Source: Butyriboletus loyo
Taxonomy: Eukaryota > Basidiomycota > Agaricomycetes > Boletales > Boletaceae
NCBI GenBank assembly: GCA_038093515.1
Contig: JBBPSI010000187.1
Coordinates: 1 to 47,063 of the forward strand
Length of the DNA stretch: 47,063 bases
Reading direction: 5' to 3'
Position numbers and translations under genes: made by a program. Shown here one piece after another: positions 11,279 to 21,326 of this stretch. Position 1 is the first letter of the stretch. The number at the start of each line of letters is the position of its first letter. Under the pieces are notes generated by a model. That model did no database searches, was not told the origin of the DNA, and was given only the letters and a program-made list of their open reading frames with translations.

Positions 11279-11544
11279 CCATGAGGGCTGTCTTATATAC
11301 AGTACATGAGTGTTTGTACTTGTGTTCTGTATAGTACCTATATAAGGTATAGTATGAAATACATGACGATATGATAGAGATAAGAGATAAGACTAAGCAT
11401 ATCATCCAATAGCATAATAAGAGCTATTTGTAATGTGATAAGCATGACAGAGTCTAGACAATGATGTCATATAGACTCGTCTAGAAACGTAGTGGCTGTA
11501 AGTGAAATACAGAAATAGAACACTACTGTTTCAACAATCATATG
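11279..11544. other. Unassigned sequence between LTR relics
   Basis: Contains TATATA-type motifs near 11294 and 11340 and a GATGTCAT-like block near 11470 that resembles the decayed promoter part of family-3 LTRs. No coding frame is supported. Confidence 0.3.
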
Positions 11545-11667
11545 CTTAGTCAGCCTATGGTCACATGTATTATCCCATGATCATGTGCACTGAGTCACAT
11601 GACATTTGAAAAAGAAATGGTGAAGTCTGAAGTGCAAAAGTCTGTTATAAGATGTACAATTATGACA
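11545..11667 (-). mobile_element. Family-3 LTR fragment (terminal part)
   Basis: Shares the ATGCTTAGTCAGCC, GGTCACATGTAT and AAAGAGAAAT-like blocks and the ATTAT.ACA terminus with complete family-3 copies (for example 15370-15908, reverse). The remainder is unrecognisable or deleted. Confidence 0.65.
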
Positions 11668-11707
11668 GTGAGGAAGCTACCAGCATGGTGAGTCAGTCCT
11701 GTCTATA

Positions 11708-12154
11708 ATGTTTCTGATACTAAGTATGTATATGCAGAGGCAGGTTGGGCATGTCCATGAAATCCTGTTATCTATGACACAAGAGTGTAGGGTGGAATGT
11801 GTTGCCATTCAACTGTTTATTCAGCTCCACTTTACACCCATGCCTTCATGTCCCCTGCCTCAGATTGACAGATGTGGAAGTCATCATTCCCAGGAAGGTC
11901 TGTCTGTTGGTCTTCAAGCATACAATCCTTCTCACTTTCATGTCAAGAATGTTCTTTGTGCAGTCAACGTTCAGCACAACTGTGTTGACTCACAGTGCAA
12001 GGGGTTGCACAAGAAGCAGCTGATGCAGGAGCATTCTGTGTCAGACTGTACCGCAAATGTCATTGAGCATGAACCAACTCCCCACTTTTTCCTTAATGTA
12101 TGGTCAATCCACAACCATGCATTAATATCTTCCTGTCCTCCTGAAAACCTTTGA
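11708..12154 (+). pseudogene. Remnant of an unidentified coding sequence with Cys/His-rich segment
   Basis: A 148-codon open stretch containing FHVKNVLCAVNVQHNC and a later HFFLNVWSIHN segment. The Cys/His spacing is suggestive, but I cannot name a domain. It resembles, by memory of style only, conserved segments of agaricomycete proteins found next to transposons. No start context, introns or partners can be fixed. Family-3 relics lie upstream and a tandem repeat tract lies downstream. It is probably part of a larger broken gene that runs toward 13099. Confidence 0.35.
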
Positions 12155-12399
12155 GATACTCCTTTATGTGTCACCAATGTCATCGATGTTTGACAAAATG
12201 CAAGCAGGCAACTTTGGGAGGAACATGCGGCCAAAGGCAGAGGTACTGCAGTGGAGCAGGTGCCCGTGGCTGATATTGGAAAATCAAACTCTCACAAGGC
12301 AGCAAAAGCAAAATTACCATCAACTTCTGCCCCTCCTATGGCCACATTGCAAGTGTCTGGCAGTTCCTCATCACTTCTCTGCATGTCCCAGATGAACCA

Positions 12400-12960
12400 G
12401 CCAGCTACATTTCTTCCCCATACTACAACCCACTGGCAGACAAATCAATGATCTTCATCATTGCTTCCTTACACCACGACCCAGTCATCTATGTCCATTG
12501 TGCAGTCATATATGTCCCTCCCCCCACTACATCCCACTGGCAGACAACAAACCAACAACCTTTATCCTCACTTCCTTATACCATGTCCCAGTCATCTACA
12601 TCCATTGTGCAGCCATCTATGTCACTCCCCCTGCTACATCCCACTGGCAGACAATGAACCAACAATCTTTATCCTTGCTTCCTTACACCATGTCCCAGCC
12701 ATCTACATCTGTTATACAGCCATCTATGTTCCTCCACACCACAACTGACTGGCAGACAATGAACAAAGCAAACCAATGACCTTCAGCCTCGCTTCCCTAC
12801 ACCATGTCCCAGTCATCTATGTCCCTTCCCCACACTACATCCCACTGGCAAATAACAAACCAATGATCCTTACCCTCACTTTCTTACATCATGTCCCAGT
12901 CATCTACATCCATCCCGCACTATTCTGAAGTTTTCTCCCAGATGACATCCCAGCCCTATG
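12400..12960 (+). repeat. About five imperfect tandem repeats of roughly 96-107 bp
   Basis: The phrase CACTGGCAGACAA or a variant recurs at about 12431, 12535, 12642, 12747 and 12843, each followed by CTTCCTTACACCATG-like and CAGTCATCTA-like blocks. One frame reads repeats of the type SLPYTMSQSSTS. This looks like a decayed Ser/Pro/Tyr-rich repeat region of a protein rather than a structural DNA repeat. Confidence 0.75.
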
Positions 12961-13402
12961 CAGTACAAGATCAGTTCCAGACAATGCCAGGACCCACTTC
13001 TGACTTCCAGTCGTAGGCCCCATCTCCAGATTACCACCTTATCAACTTGTCACTGCCATATTTGACATCCCATCAACCACAGATGATTTCGGCACTGTCT
13101 GTTATAATACCATATTATTTCCATGCTTTCGGACTTTTCTTTTCACTTTCAAAGGTCACATGACTCAGTGCATGTGATCGTGGGATTATACATGTGATCA
13201 GGTTCTAGACAGAGCCTATGATGTAATGGTCCAGACCAGCCCATGACATCATCAGTCTAGACTATGACATCATACCTCATGTATTTAATCTCTGTTTGCT
13301 TGCCTTCTTTTTGATCACTGTTGGCTTCTTAGTCTAACCATGTATAGTAGTTTATCACACACACAGCTAGGTCTGTGCACCTGTGCAGCTTGGTCTGTGC
13401 AC

Positions 13403-14225
13403 TGTTACAGTTTTACCCCTAAGTGTACCCCGCCACTCATTTTCCCATGCTCACATGTTCCTGCTGCCCCTGCCATCTCATGATGCCGCCCATCACCCAC
13501 TCCCCCAGTCGCCTAAGTGGACACCATCCACTTTCCCAGTCTTTCCGCAAGTCTCAGTGCTGCTACACTGAGATAGCCCCTATGTCATCACCCTGTCGGG
13601 CCAGACCTACAGCTGAGCTGTCGCATCCCTCCTTTCTTTATCCAATGACATTTGGTTCATCACGTGACTAGCACATGACTAGATTATGACATGTCTTGAC
13701 TAGCATGCCAAGACCTGTATCCAAGGTCTCCACTACTTGCATCCCCTTTGCCCTGTGGGCCCCACCTCGTGGACATTGTCACTTCGCATTCAGCACTTCT
13801 CATTCGCTGACAATGTCACCATCTTGCCTGGAGCTTCGCTCCCTTGTTACCAGCACTTTGCTGCTTCTTTATTTCACCGTTATGACTCAACACAACTCAT
13901 AACCCCTTACCCTTGCTGCCATGCACAGCTCGGTCTGTGCACAAGTATCTATTTGTATATATACCAGCATACTTAGCATAGTATGTCTTCCCTAGCTAAT
14001 TCTACACATCTACCAAGTGCCTAGCAATCTAGCTTATACCCATTCCTGCCGATAGAGCTGATAAGAGTCTGCTCAATCTCGTCTGGTCACCACCACACGA
14101 CATCTTGCCGACACTTGCTCTGCAGAAGCCTGATAGCGTCGTCTATGCGAGTTGGCATCCTCCCGATTAGGCTCGAGCCCCTATTCAAGCGCTCACTGCT
14201 AGTTGTTTCGCACTCCAGCGTAACA
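13403..14225 (+). mobile_element. Solo LTR, family 2, perfect TSD
   Basis: 823 bp, TGTTACAGTTTTACCCC...CCAGCGTAACA, flanked by TGCAC at 13398-13402 and 14226-14230. Inserted in the family-3 LTR 13100-14933. Confidence 0.93.
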
Positions 14226-14255
14226 TGCACCATCTTGTACAATATATAAAGGCTT

Positions 14256-14751
14256 TGTTATGAGACAATGATGTTATCAAGTCACATGGGGTTCCGCAAC
14301 TGTCACAGTGCTACACAAGTACTGGCGAGGTATAATGAGGATAGCTCAAGCCTTAATCTCTCAACTGTTGCCAGCGAATAAGACAAGTAGTTAAAGCTAG
14401 GGAATCCTAGCCGCAACCACAAGCCCTTTTATATTACAAGGGAATGCGCACAGACCATGCAGTGCGTGAGACTAGTTACTATACATGTATATACGAAGAA
14501 GTCACGAGTTGATGATGATAGGAAATAGAGGTTGATGGCGATCAAAAAGAAGAGAAGCAAACGGAGATTAAATACATGAGGCGTGACGTCATAGAGTCTG
14601 GGCCAGTCTGGACCATGACGTCATATGCTTAGTCAGCTTGTGGTCACATGTATAATCCCACGATCATGTGTGCTGAGTCATGTGACCTTTGAAAGAGAAA
14701 TATGACGAAGTCTGAACTCAAAAGATGGTTATGAGAGATACAATTATAACA
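14256..14751 (-). mobile_element. Solo LTR, family 3, reverse, perfect TSD
   Basis: 496 bp, TGTTATGAGACAATG...CAATTATAACA, flanked by GGCTT at 14251-14255 and 14752-14756. It inserted just downstream of the TATA box of another family-3 LTR in the opposite orientation. It contains two TGACGTCA palindromes. Confidence 0.93.
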
Positions 14752-14933
14752 GGCTTGTGGTTCAAGCTAAGATCCCTTAGCTTTAACCACTTGTCTTGAT
14801 CACTGGAAACAGTTGAGGGACTAAGGTACTTTGCTATACTCTATAAACCTTTGCCAGCTCTTTGTGTAGAGCTGCAACTTGTAGTGAACCACTTGTGATA
14901 CATTCTGTTGGGATTACTCCTGTGGTCATAACA

Positions 14934-15369
14934 CTGTTGTACCATGCTGTTCGAAGATTTTTCCAGGCTCTACCATCAGCTCTTCCACATGGCGCCGCAG
15001 CTCATCCCAACATGATGCCAAACACATCATGCACCATTAGCAATTTTATGGCTCCTTCAAGTTCATACACCCATTGCCATCTGGCTCCCTCATATTTATC
15101 TCATAGCCCCATGGCACCTCCATACTTGTATGATAAATCTCCAGCTCCTGTGTACTCAGATATATACACCCCCTCATCTACCCTTCCCTATTCAGTACTG
15201 CAATCTCCACTGTTGTCTTCTTGCAACTCCTAGATCATGTAAATGGACTCTGAGCCTTTCAACAACTTCACTTATTTTTGTACTGCTGGGAAACTTTTGT
15301 GATGTTCCACCTGTTCATTTCCTACATCATATTCAGGTATACACATTAACTAAATTATCTTATCCTAGG
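14934..15369 (+). pseudogene. Coding remnant between LTRs, Ser/Pro/Tyr-rich
   Basis: Open frames here read Ser, Pro and Tyr-rich sequence with no domain I recognise. The end, CAGGTATACAC...TTATCCTAG, looks like an intron whose acceptor was duplicated by the LTR at 15370. It may connect the tandem-repeat region before 13099 with the coding remnant after 15909, since only LTRs separate them. That is inference. Confidence 0.35.
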
Positions 15370-15642
15370 TGTTACGAGACAATGATGTTATCAGGTCACA
15401 CGGGGTTCCGCAACTGTTGCAGCTATACACAATAGCTGGCGAAGTGTAATGAGGATAGCTCAGGCCTTAATCTCTCAACTGTTGCCAGCGAATAAGACAA
15501 GTGGTTAAAGCTAGGGAATCCTAGCCGCAACCACAAGCCCTTTTATATTACAAGGGAATGCGCACAGACCAAGCAGTGCGTGAGACTAGTTACTATACAA
15601 GTATATACGAAGTGATTCACGGGTCGACGATGATGAGAAATA

Positions 15643-15705
15643 GAAGTCGACGGTGATCAAAAAGAAGTCGACGGTGATCAAAAAGAAGTCGACGGTGATC
15701 AAAAA
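15643..15705 (+). repeat. Three perfect tandem copies of a 21-bp unit
   Basis: Units at 15643-15663, 15664-15684 and 15685-15705, each starting GAAGTCGACGGTGATC. The other family-3 LTRs in the window (for example around 14545 and 28530) have one diverged copy, so the array expanded in this copy. Confidence 0.95.
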
Positions 15706-15740
15706 GAAGAGAAGCAAACAGAGATTAAATACATGAGGCG

Positions 15741-15841
15741 TGACGTCATAGAGTCTGGGCCAGTCTGGACCATGACGTCATATGCTTAGTCAGCCTGTGG
15801 TCACATGTATAATCCCACGATCACGTGTGCTAAGTCACGTG
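15741..15841 (-). promoter_or_regulatory. Paired TGACGTCA and CACGTG sites in family-3 LTR
   Basis: Two perfect CRE-type palindromes TGACGTCA (15741-15748, 15773-15780) and two CACGTG E-boxes (15822-15827, 15836-15841), all in the U3 part of the reverse-oriented LTR, upstream of its TATA region. TGACGTCA is the classical ATF/CREB bZIP site and CACGTG a bHLH site. Whether either is used here is inference. Confidence 0.6.
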
Positions 15842-15908
15842 ACCTTTGAAAGAGAAATATGACGAAGTCCAAACGCAAAAGATAGTTATAAGATATATGA
15901 TTATAACA

Positions 15909-17753
15909 CTAGGTGATTTTTCAAATAGCAGCCATTGAGGCATCCACCATTGACAATGCACTTTTTTTCCTTATTTGGTAAACAAATTAAGTTGAATTTT
16001 ATTTGGTGGCATGTCATGTGTTGAACTTGACCTTCACTTCCATGATGTTGTCAGGCTTTAATATGCATGGCTCAAACACTGGCCACAAGAAAGGTCATGC
16101 TGGGAGTGTTGCTCCTTCAGCACGTTCTGCTCCTATAAGTGCTGTCCAACATCAGTCCACCTGACCTATCACCCCTTCTGACACAAGAGTCAGGTCCTCA
16201 GGCAACACAAGAAATGAATCATCAAGCAACATGAGAGTTGGGTTGTTGAGTGGCACATTAAACTCCAAAGGCCATAAGCCTAAATCCACATCAATCTCAT
16301 CAATGAATGCCCTATCACAAGATAACTCATTTGATCATACTACAGCTTGGTGACATGTCCTTAATGATGCTCAACATCAAAGCAACTTTACTGTGCACTT
16401 TGACTATAGAAGAGGAGAATGCATCAAATAAGGCTATTGTCATCCTTGGTACCAGAAACCTCCAGGTGGGAGTCTACTTTCATTGTTGTAATCAAAACTG
16501 ATCATCAATTCATCAGTGAAACTAGACCAGTCTGAAAGGACATCGCTTCACCTGTCTATTGTTGCCAAATCTCACTGCCTATGTTACTGGCACTATAGAT
16601 CACATATTAGTAACTATAATCTGTGCATTCCATATTCAAGAATTGATGCAAACATTACGCAGGACTTCATGCAGAAAAACAAGGAGATTTTCAAGGCTAC
16701 AAAAATCATGTTCGAAGACAACAATGTCAACAAGATTCTCAAGAAATTGGTTTCAAGGCTTCTCACCACTATACAGGGTCAAATCAGAAACATGGTAAGC
16801 ACCTTCCTTGTCCAGCAGACTCATCAGAGACTCATTCAATTTATAGCTTACCAAATCCATTGCTCAGAAATCAAATATCATGGATGCTGTGCTCTCGCTC
16901 TCCCATGCTGCTGGTAACATGGACATCAACACTTTCCACTGGGCTCGCTTTGCTTGTCTTGTTTGTGCAATCCAATTTTCTCTGAAGTTTCAGCGCTAAT
17001 AGAATTCATTTCCATAGTGGGTTTTCATTCGGGTCTTCCTCTTGGCCACCAGAAACTCCCAGGATGTCCCCCTCAGTGAGCTTTACACCCCCATGTTCCT
17101 GCATCCAGAAGTGCACACTGCCATCATGGAGCGGATTGGCTTGACTGTCAAGGAGACCAGTGTGTACAACAGCATAGGCCAACCCACCAAAAAAAAAAGA
17201 CAACCACAACAGCACCAATCCAGATGATTTGTACAGTGATCAGGATTTAGATACTGAAGGGGATATTGATGAAGATGACCCTCATGGTTACAAACTCTAT
17301 GCTAACAATGCATCAGATGATGATCTTGAATCACCTCAAGACTTGTTCTTAGATGATGATGCCAATGAGAATGCTGATGGTGCAGATGTTCCCAAGGAGG
17401 AACAGGAGGTTGAAGGGTCAAATGTGGGCAACTCAAACAAAATCCAGGACACCTTTGACAACTGGAAGTCAAAGAATTTCTGGAAATACATCGATTCTAT
17501 GCTTGTTTGGGTTAGGCAAGCATCTCAAGACAATTCTGATGGCACTTGTGATGGGTACAAAGCCAATTACGTGAGATAAGTGATTGCACAAGGCTAGTTT
17601 GTCAGATACTAACACACATTCTAGTTGATTTTCAAACTACTTTCAGAAGGATCTTATTGACTACCCTGGGAAAAGGAGAGTCGAGAAGTTGAACAAGACC
17701 ACCCTTGACAAGACAATCATGTCCCCCAGTACCAGCATGGTGTGGCAGGATAC
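15909..17753 (+). pseudogene. Broken multi-exon gene of unknown function, truncated by an LTR
   Basis: Plus-strand coding remnants. A Ser/Asn-rich N-terminal part (about 16040-16490) has in-frame stops. A globular middle (about 16600-16985) includes IKILKKL-like and GQIRNM sequence, then HWARFACLVCAIQFS after a short intron beginning GTAAGC at 16795. An acidic linker (17229-17440) leads to FWKYIDSMLVWVRQ. An intron from GTGAGA (17571) to TTTCAG (17647) joins it to KDLIDYPGKRRVEKL. The reverse LTR at 17754 cuts it off. This organisation reminds me of uncharacterised agaricomycete proteins, but I cannot name the family. Confidence 0.45.
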
Positions 17754-17863
17754 TGTTACGCTGGTGTGCTAACAACTAGAACACTAGGCGGCACTCTGGA
17801 GTAGCTGCAGGACTCTGGAGATGATTCTCAGATGGATTCTCAGACTATGTCTTAGTGCTCACA
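17754..17863 (-). mobile_element. Family-1 LTR, terminal part, split from 18867-19149
   Basis: Reverse-oriented LTR start (TGTTACGCTGGTGTGC) through GACTATGTCTTAGTGCTCACA, where it breaks in the loop of the family hairpin. The matching continuation CTAAGAGTCTGGAGTG appears at 18867. The left flank GATAC (17749-17753) is the expected target-site copy; the right copy is lost. Confidence 0.85.
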
Positions 17864-18866
17864 TGTGCCAACATTCCAACTTGATGCAAAAGGCAGATGG
17901 ATTCCAAAAAAACTAAATAATGCTGGCGACATTATTTTTTGCTGAAAAGAAAGAAAGAAAGAAATCAGAATATAGAATGTTCGATTCTCCCCATCATTCA
18001 ATGCATACAGTGGGTGTGGGGGATATTGAAATGGTTCGTACTTACAACTTTTGGGAGACGTCACAGTTTCCACTGTAGCTGGGGATCGATGACCCCCTAT
18101 ATGTGTTAGAACCTCAAATCCCATCACCCATCTTCCTCATTTCACATCTTCACATCTCACAATCGCACACCTTCACAGATGCACAGAGTCTAGAGTCAGT
18201 GATGTCATAGATGATGTCATTGATTAGTAAGAGTCTAGAGCTGGGCATAGGGTTATTAGTAAGCTGAGTAAGCATGACATCATACCCTTAGCTCTAGGAC
18301 ACTAGTATATATAGTCAGATGTAGTGGTTTGTAGTGCCATCTTCACTTGGTTGTTTATCCACTTCCCTTTGCTTTGACCCTCAGCTTGAGATTGCTCACT
18401 GATTCATTGGTTGATCATTTGGAGTTCCAACAGTACGCCACTAGTGGGCTGCATATTGTATTGTGGATATTTATTTCATGAGTGCATGTGATTTGAGCTA
18501 GACTGTCTGTCATGGGGTGTCAGTGCCACACATCAGTAATATGGTCACTTAGTATCTGATCTCCTTCCCAAGCTTTGATTTAGCACTGACAAGTTGAGAC
18601 AGTGGTGGTGGCACCACACAGGGGCTGAGGTGGCAGGCTTAGTGCCAACTCCATGTTTCATGCAACACCATGAACACAATCAAACTGTTAGAACTTTGTT
18701 TTCTCTTCTTTACATTTCTATTTCTTTCTTGATCATTCTAAGACATTCTATGTCTGCCCTAAACTCATGTCTCTTTATATATATACCTATGAGTCTCATT
18801 TCTTGTTCCTTACTTTTTGATTATTGATTTCTCTTAGGTATATGTGTTCTGTCTTATGCTTTAGTC
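17864..18866. other. About 1-kb insert inside a family-1 LTR
   Basis: Sequence of unknown origin separating two halves of one LTR. It holds a GAAA microsatellite (17946-17965), a TATATATAG box near 18307 and a TATATATATA tract near 18778. The right edge, GTCTTATGCTTTAGTC (18851-18866), resembles the left target GTCTTAGTGCTCACA (17849-17863), as if about 15 bp were duplicated. No coding frame is supported. Confidence 0.4.
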
Positions 18867-19149
18867 CTAAGAGTCTGGAGTGAAGCTAATTGCTAGCAGG
18901 TTACTGCATAGAACTAGATAAGTTACAACTGTACAGAGGTTGGGTTTATATACTACAAGGGTCTGCGCACAGACCATGTCCCCAATTGGGTCGTGAGAGT
19001 CATAAAGACAAATGGAGACAGAATACTCTAGAAGCTTCTTGAGTATGAAAGAAATGGTGTCTGTGCATGGGAAGTGATGACTAATCAGAACAGTTTGTAC
19101 CATTCAAAGGGAACTAGCGAAATGCTAGGAGAAACTAGTAGTCTGAATG
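18867..19149 (-). mobile_element. Family-1 LTR, promoter part, continuation of 17754-17863
   Basis: Contains the LTR segment from the hairpin arm through the reverse ATCTAGTTCT block, the TATA box (TTTATATACTAC on the plus strand), the GGTCTGTGCGCAGACC palindrome and the upstream promoter. It stops at 19149, missing the last 30-40 bp of the LTR, where family-3 sequence begins. Confidence 0.85.
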
Positions 19150-19752
19150 TGTTATAATCATAACATTTTATTCGTACACTTTCAATTCGGACTTAGTTGT
19201 TTTCACTTTCAAAGGTCACGTGACATAGCACACGTGATCGTGGGAACTTACATGTGATCCCTTGCTGACTAAGCATATGATGTCATGGCCTAGACCAGGC
19301 CTAGACTCTATGACGTCACGACACATGTATTTAATCTCCGTTTACTTCTCTTCTTTATGATCCCCGCGCCTTGTGTGATTAATCACCGCTGCGCTTCTCT
19401 TCTTTAATCTATCCATGTATAGTAGTTCATCTCACACACAGCATGGTCTGTGCACATCCTTGTACAATATAAAAGGGCTTGTGGTTAGACTAGGATTCCC
19501 TAGTTTTAACCACTTGTCTATTCGCTGGCAACAGTTGAGGATTAAGCTAAGACTCCTTGATCATATCTTGCCTGTGCTTTGTGTAGCGCAGCAACTGTGG
19601 TGGACCCTGTGTGACGTTGTATTCATACTGGCATTCGACCGTGCGTTGCTATCATTGCTTGCCTGTGCTTTGTGTAGCGCAGCAACTGTCGTTGGACCGC
19701 CTGTGGCAGGGTACTACGTGCTAGCATTTGACTGCACGTTGCCTTCACAACA
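19150..19752 (+). mobile_element. Family-3 LTR variant, truncated or recombined
   Basis: Starts TGTTATAATCATAACA and carries CACGTGAC, TGACGTCA, the GGTCTGTGCACA motif (19445-19456) and TATAAAA (from 19468). Its downstream part has a 91-bp tandem duplication (copies at about 19567 and 19658, each starting CTTGCCTGTGC). The likely end is CACAACA at 19752, next to the Plavaka remnant. No matching flanking duplication is found, so one or both ends are rearranged. Confidence 0.7.
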
Positions 19753-20050
19753 GGAATAGCCTGTAACTGCTGACTAGGCATGTCCTTGGATCCATTGAAC
19801 CATGACAACAACTGAAGCTGAAATCTGTTCCAAACATTGAGCGTGTCTGAGTCTGTGGGTGTTACACTGGGCGCTAACAACGAGAACTCTGAGGCGGCAC
19901 TCTGGAGTAGCTGCAGGACTCTTGAGATGATTCTCGGATGGGTCTCAGACTATGTCTTAGTGCGCACACTAAGAGTCTGGAAGAGAACTAATTGCTAGCA
20001 GAAGACTGCGTAGAACTAGATAAGTTACAGCATTGTAAAGACTGGGTTTA

Positions 20051-20881
20051 TGTTATGCTGATAGCGCACAATAACTAGCAGCGAGCACTTGACTAGGGGC
20101 TCGAGCCTAATGAGGAAAGTGGCCGACTCGCATAGACGACGCTATCGGGCTTCTGCTGAGCAAGTGTCTTCGAGATGTCGAGTGGTGGTGACCAGTCGAG
20201 ATCGAGTAGAGACTTATCGGCTCAATTGGCAGATGGAGGGTATAATGCTAGATTACTATGCACTTGGTAGATGCATAGAATTAGCTAAAGAGTCTGTACT
20301 TCTCTAAGTACTCGTATATATACTACTGGGTATCGTGCACAGACCGAGCTGTGCGTGGCAGCGAAGGGTAAAGGGCTATGAGTCTGTCCGAGTCATAGCG
20401 GCGAATGAAGAGGCGGCAAAGTGCCGGTAACAAGGGAGCGAAGCTCCGGGTAAGATGGCAACATCGTCAATGAATAGGAAGAGTGCAAGGCGAAGTGACA
20501 ATGTCCTCATGGTACGGCCCGTAGGGCAAAGGGGACGTGAATGGCGGAGCCCTTGGATACGGGTCTCGATACGAAGGTACTGACATGTCGTAATCTAGTC
20601 ACATGCTAGTCACGTGATGAACCAACTGTCATTGGATAAAGAAAAGAGGGACACGACAGCTCAGCTGTGGGTCCGGCCCGACAGGGTGAGAGACAGGGGC
20701 TATCTCAGTGTAGCGTCACTGAGACTTGCAGGAACGACCAGGGAAGTGGATAGCGTCCACTAGGCGACTGGGGAGCAGGTGATGGGCGGCATCGCAAGAC
20801 GGCAGGGACGGCAGGGACGGCAGGGACGCGTGAGCGTGGGAAAACGAGTGGCGGGGTACGCTTAGGGGTAAAACTGTAACA
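20051..20881 (-). mobile_element. Solo LTR, family 2, reverse, perfect TSD
   Basis: 831 bp, TGTTATGCTGATAGCGC...AAACTGTAACA, flanked by GTTTA at 20046-20050 and 20882-20886. It sits at the TATA region of the surrounding family-1 LTR. A short GGCAGGGAC repeat is present in three copies near 20800-20828. Confidence 0.93.
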
Positions 20882-20897
20882 GTTTATATACTACTGG

Positions 20898-21326
20898 TGT
20901 TACGGTAGTGGTCTACTTTTTCTCTCCATTACCATTGGGACTGTTACATTCACCTAGCCTTTTGCTAGTTCCACTTGAACGGTAACAAACCGTTCCAGCT
21001 TAGTCACCACTTCCCGCGCACGGACGCATTTTCTTTCACACTCTGGAACGTTCTAGAGTATCTTTTCCACATTTGTACTTTCGCTCTCGCAACTCGATTA
21101 GGGAGCATGGTCTGTGCGCAGACCTCAGTAGTATAAAGACTCTGTCTTTACGCCTTGTACTTTATCTAGTTCTACGCAGTCACCTGCTAGCAATTAGCTC
21201 TCATCCAGACTCTTAGTGTGCGCACTAAGACATAGTCTGAGACCCAGTCCGAGAATCGTCTCCCGAGTCTTGAGGCCACTCCAGAGTGCCTCCTCGCTGT
21301 TCTAGTTGTTAGTGCCCAGCGTAACA
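20898..21326 (+). mobile_element. Solo LTR, family 1, forward, perfect TSD
   Basis: 429 bp, TGTTACGGTAGTGG...CCCAGCGTAACA, flanked by ACTGG at 20893-20897 and 21327-21331. It inserted into another family-1 LTR in opposite orientation, 16 bp from the family-2 insertion. Confidence 0.94.

Larger units (their letters stand above)
13100..14933 (+). mobile_element. Solo LTR, family 3, split by two younger LTRs
   Basis: Starts TGTTATAATACC (13100) and ends GGTCATAACA (14933). Flanks are CTGTC (13095-13099) and CTGTT (14934-14938), one transition apart. Inside it sit a family-2 LTR (13403-14225) and a reverse family-3 LTR (14256-14751). Its own TATATAAA box is split off at 14226-14255. Removing both inserts leaves about 515 bp, the normal family size. 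Confidence 0.85.
15370..15908 (-). mobile_element. Solo LTR, family 3, reverse, perfect TSD
   Basis: 539 bp, TGTTACGAGACAATG...GATTATAACA, flanked by CTAGG at 15365-15369 and 15909-15913. It is longer than its relatives because of a triplicated 21-bp unit (15643-15705). It carries TGACGTCA at 15741-15748 and 15773-15780 and CACGTG at 15822-15827 and 15836-15841. Confidence 0.93.

Noticed and set aside
15643..15705. CRISPR-like array
   Set aside because: Head-to-tail 21-bp units with no spacers inside a fungal LTR.
17975..18000. tRNA or SINE B-box-like GTTCGATTCTCCC
   Set aside because: No matching A-box or cloverleaf could be built around it.
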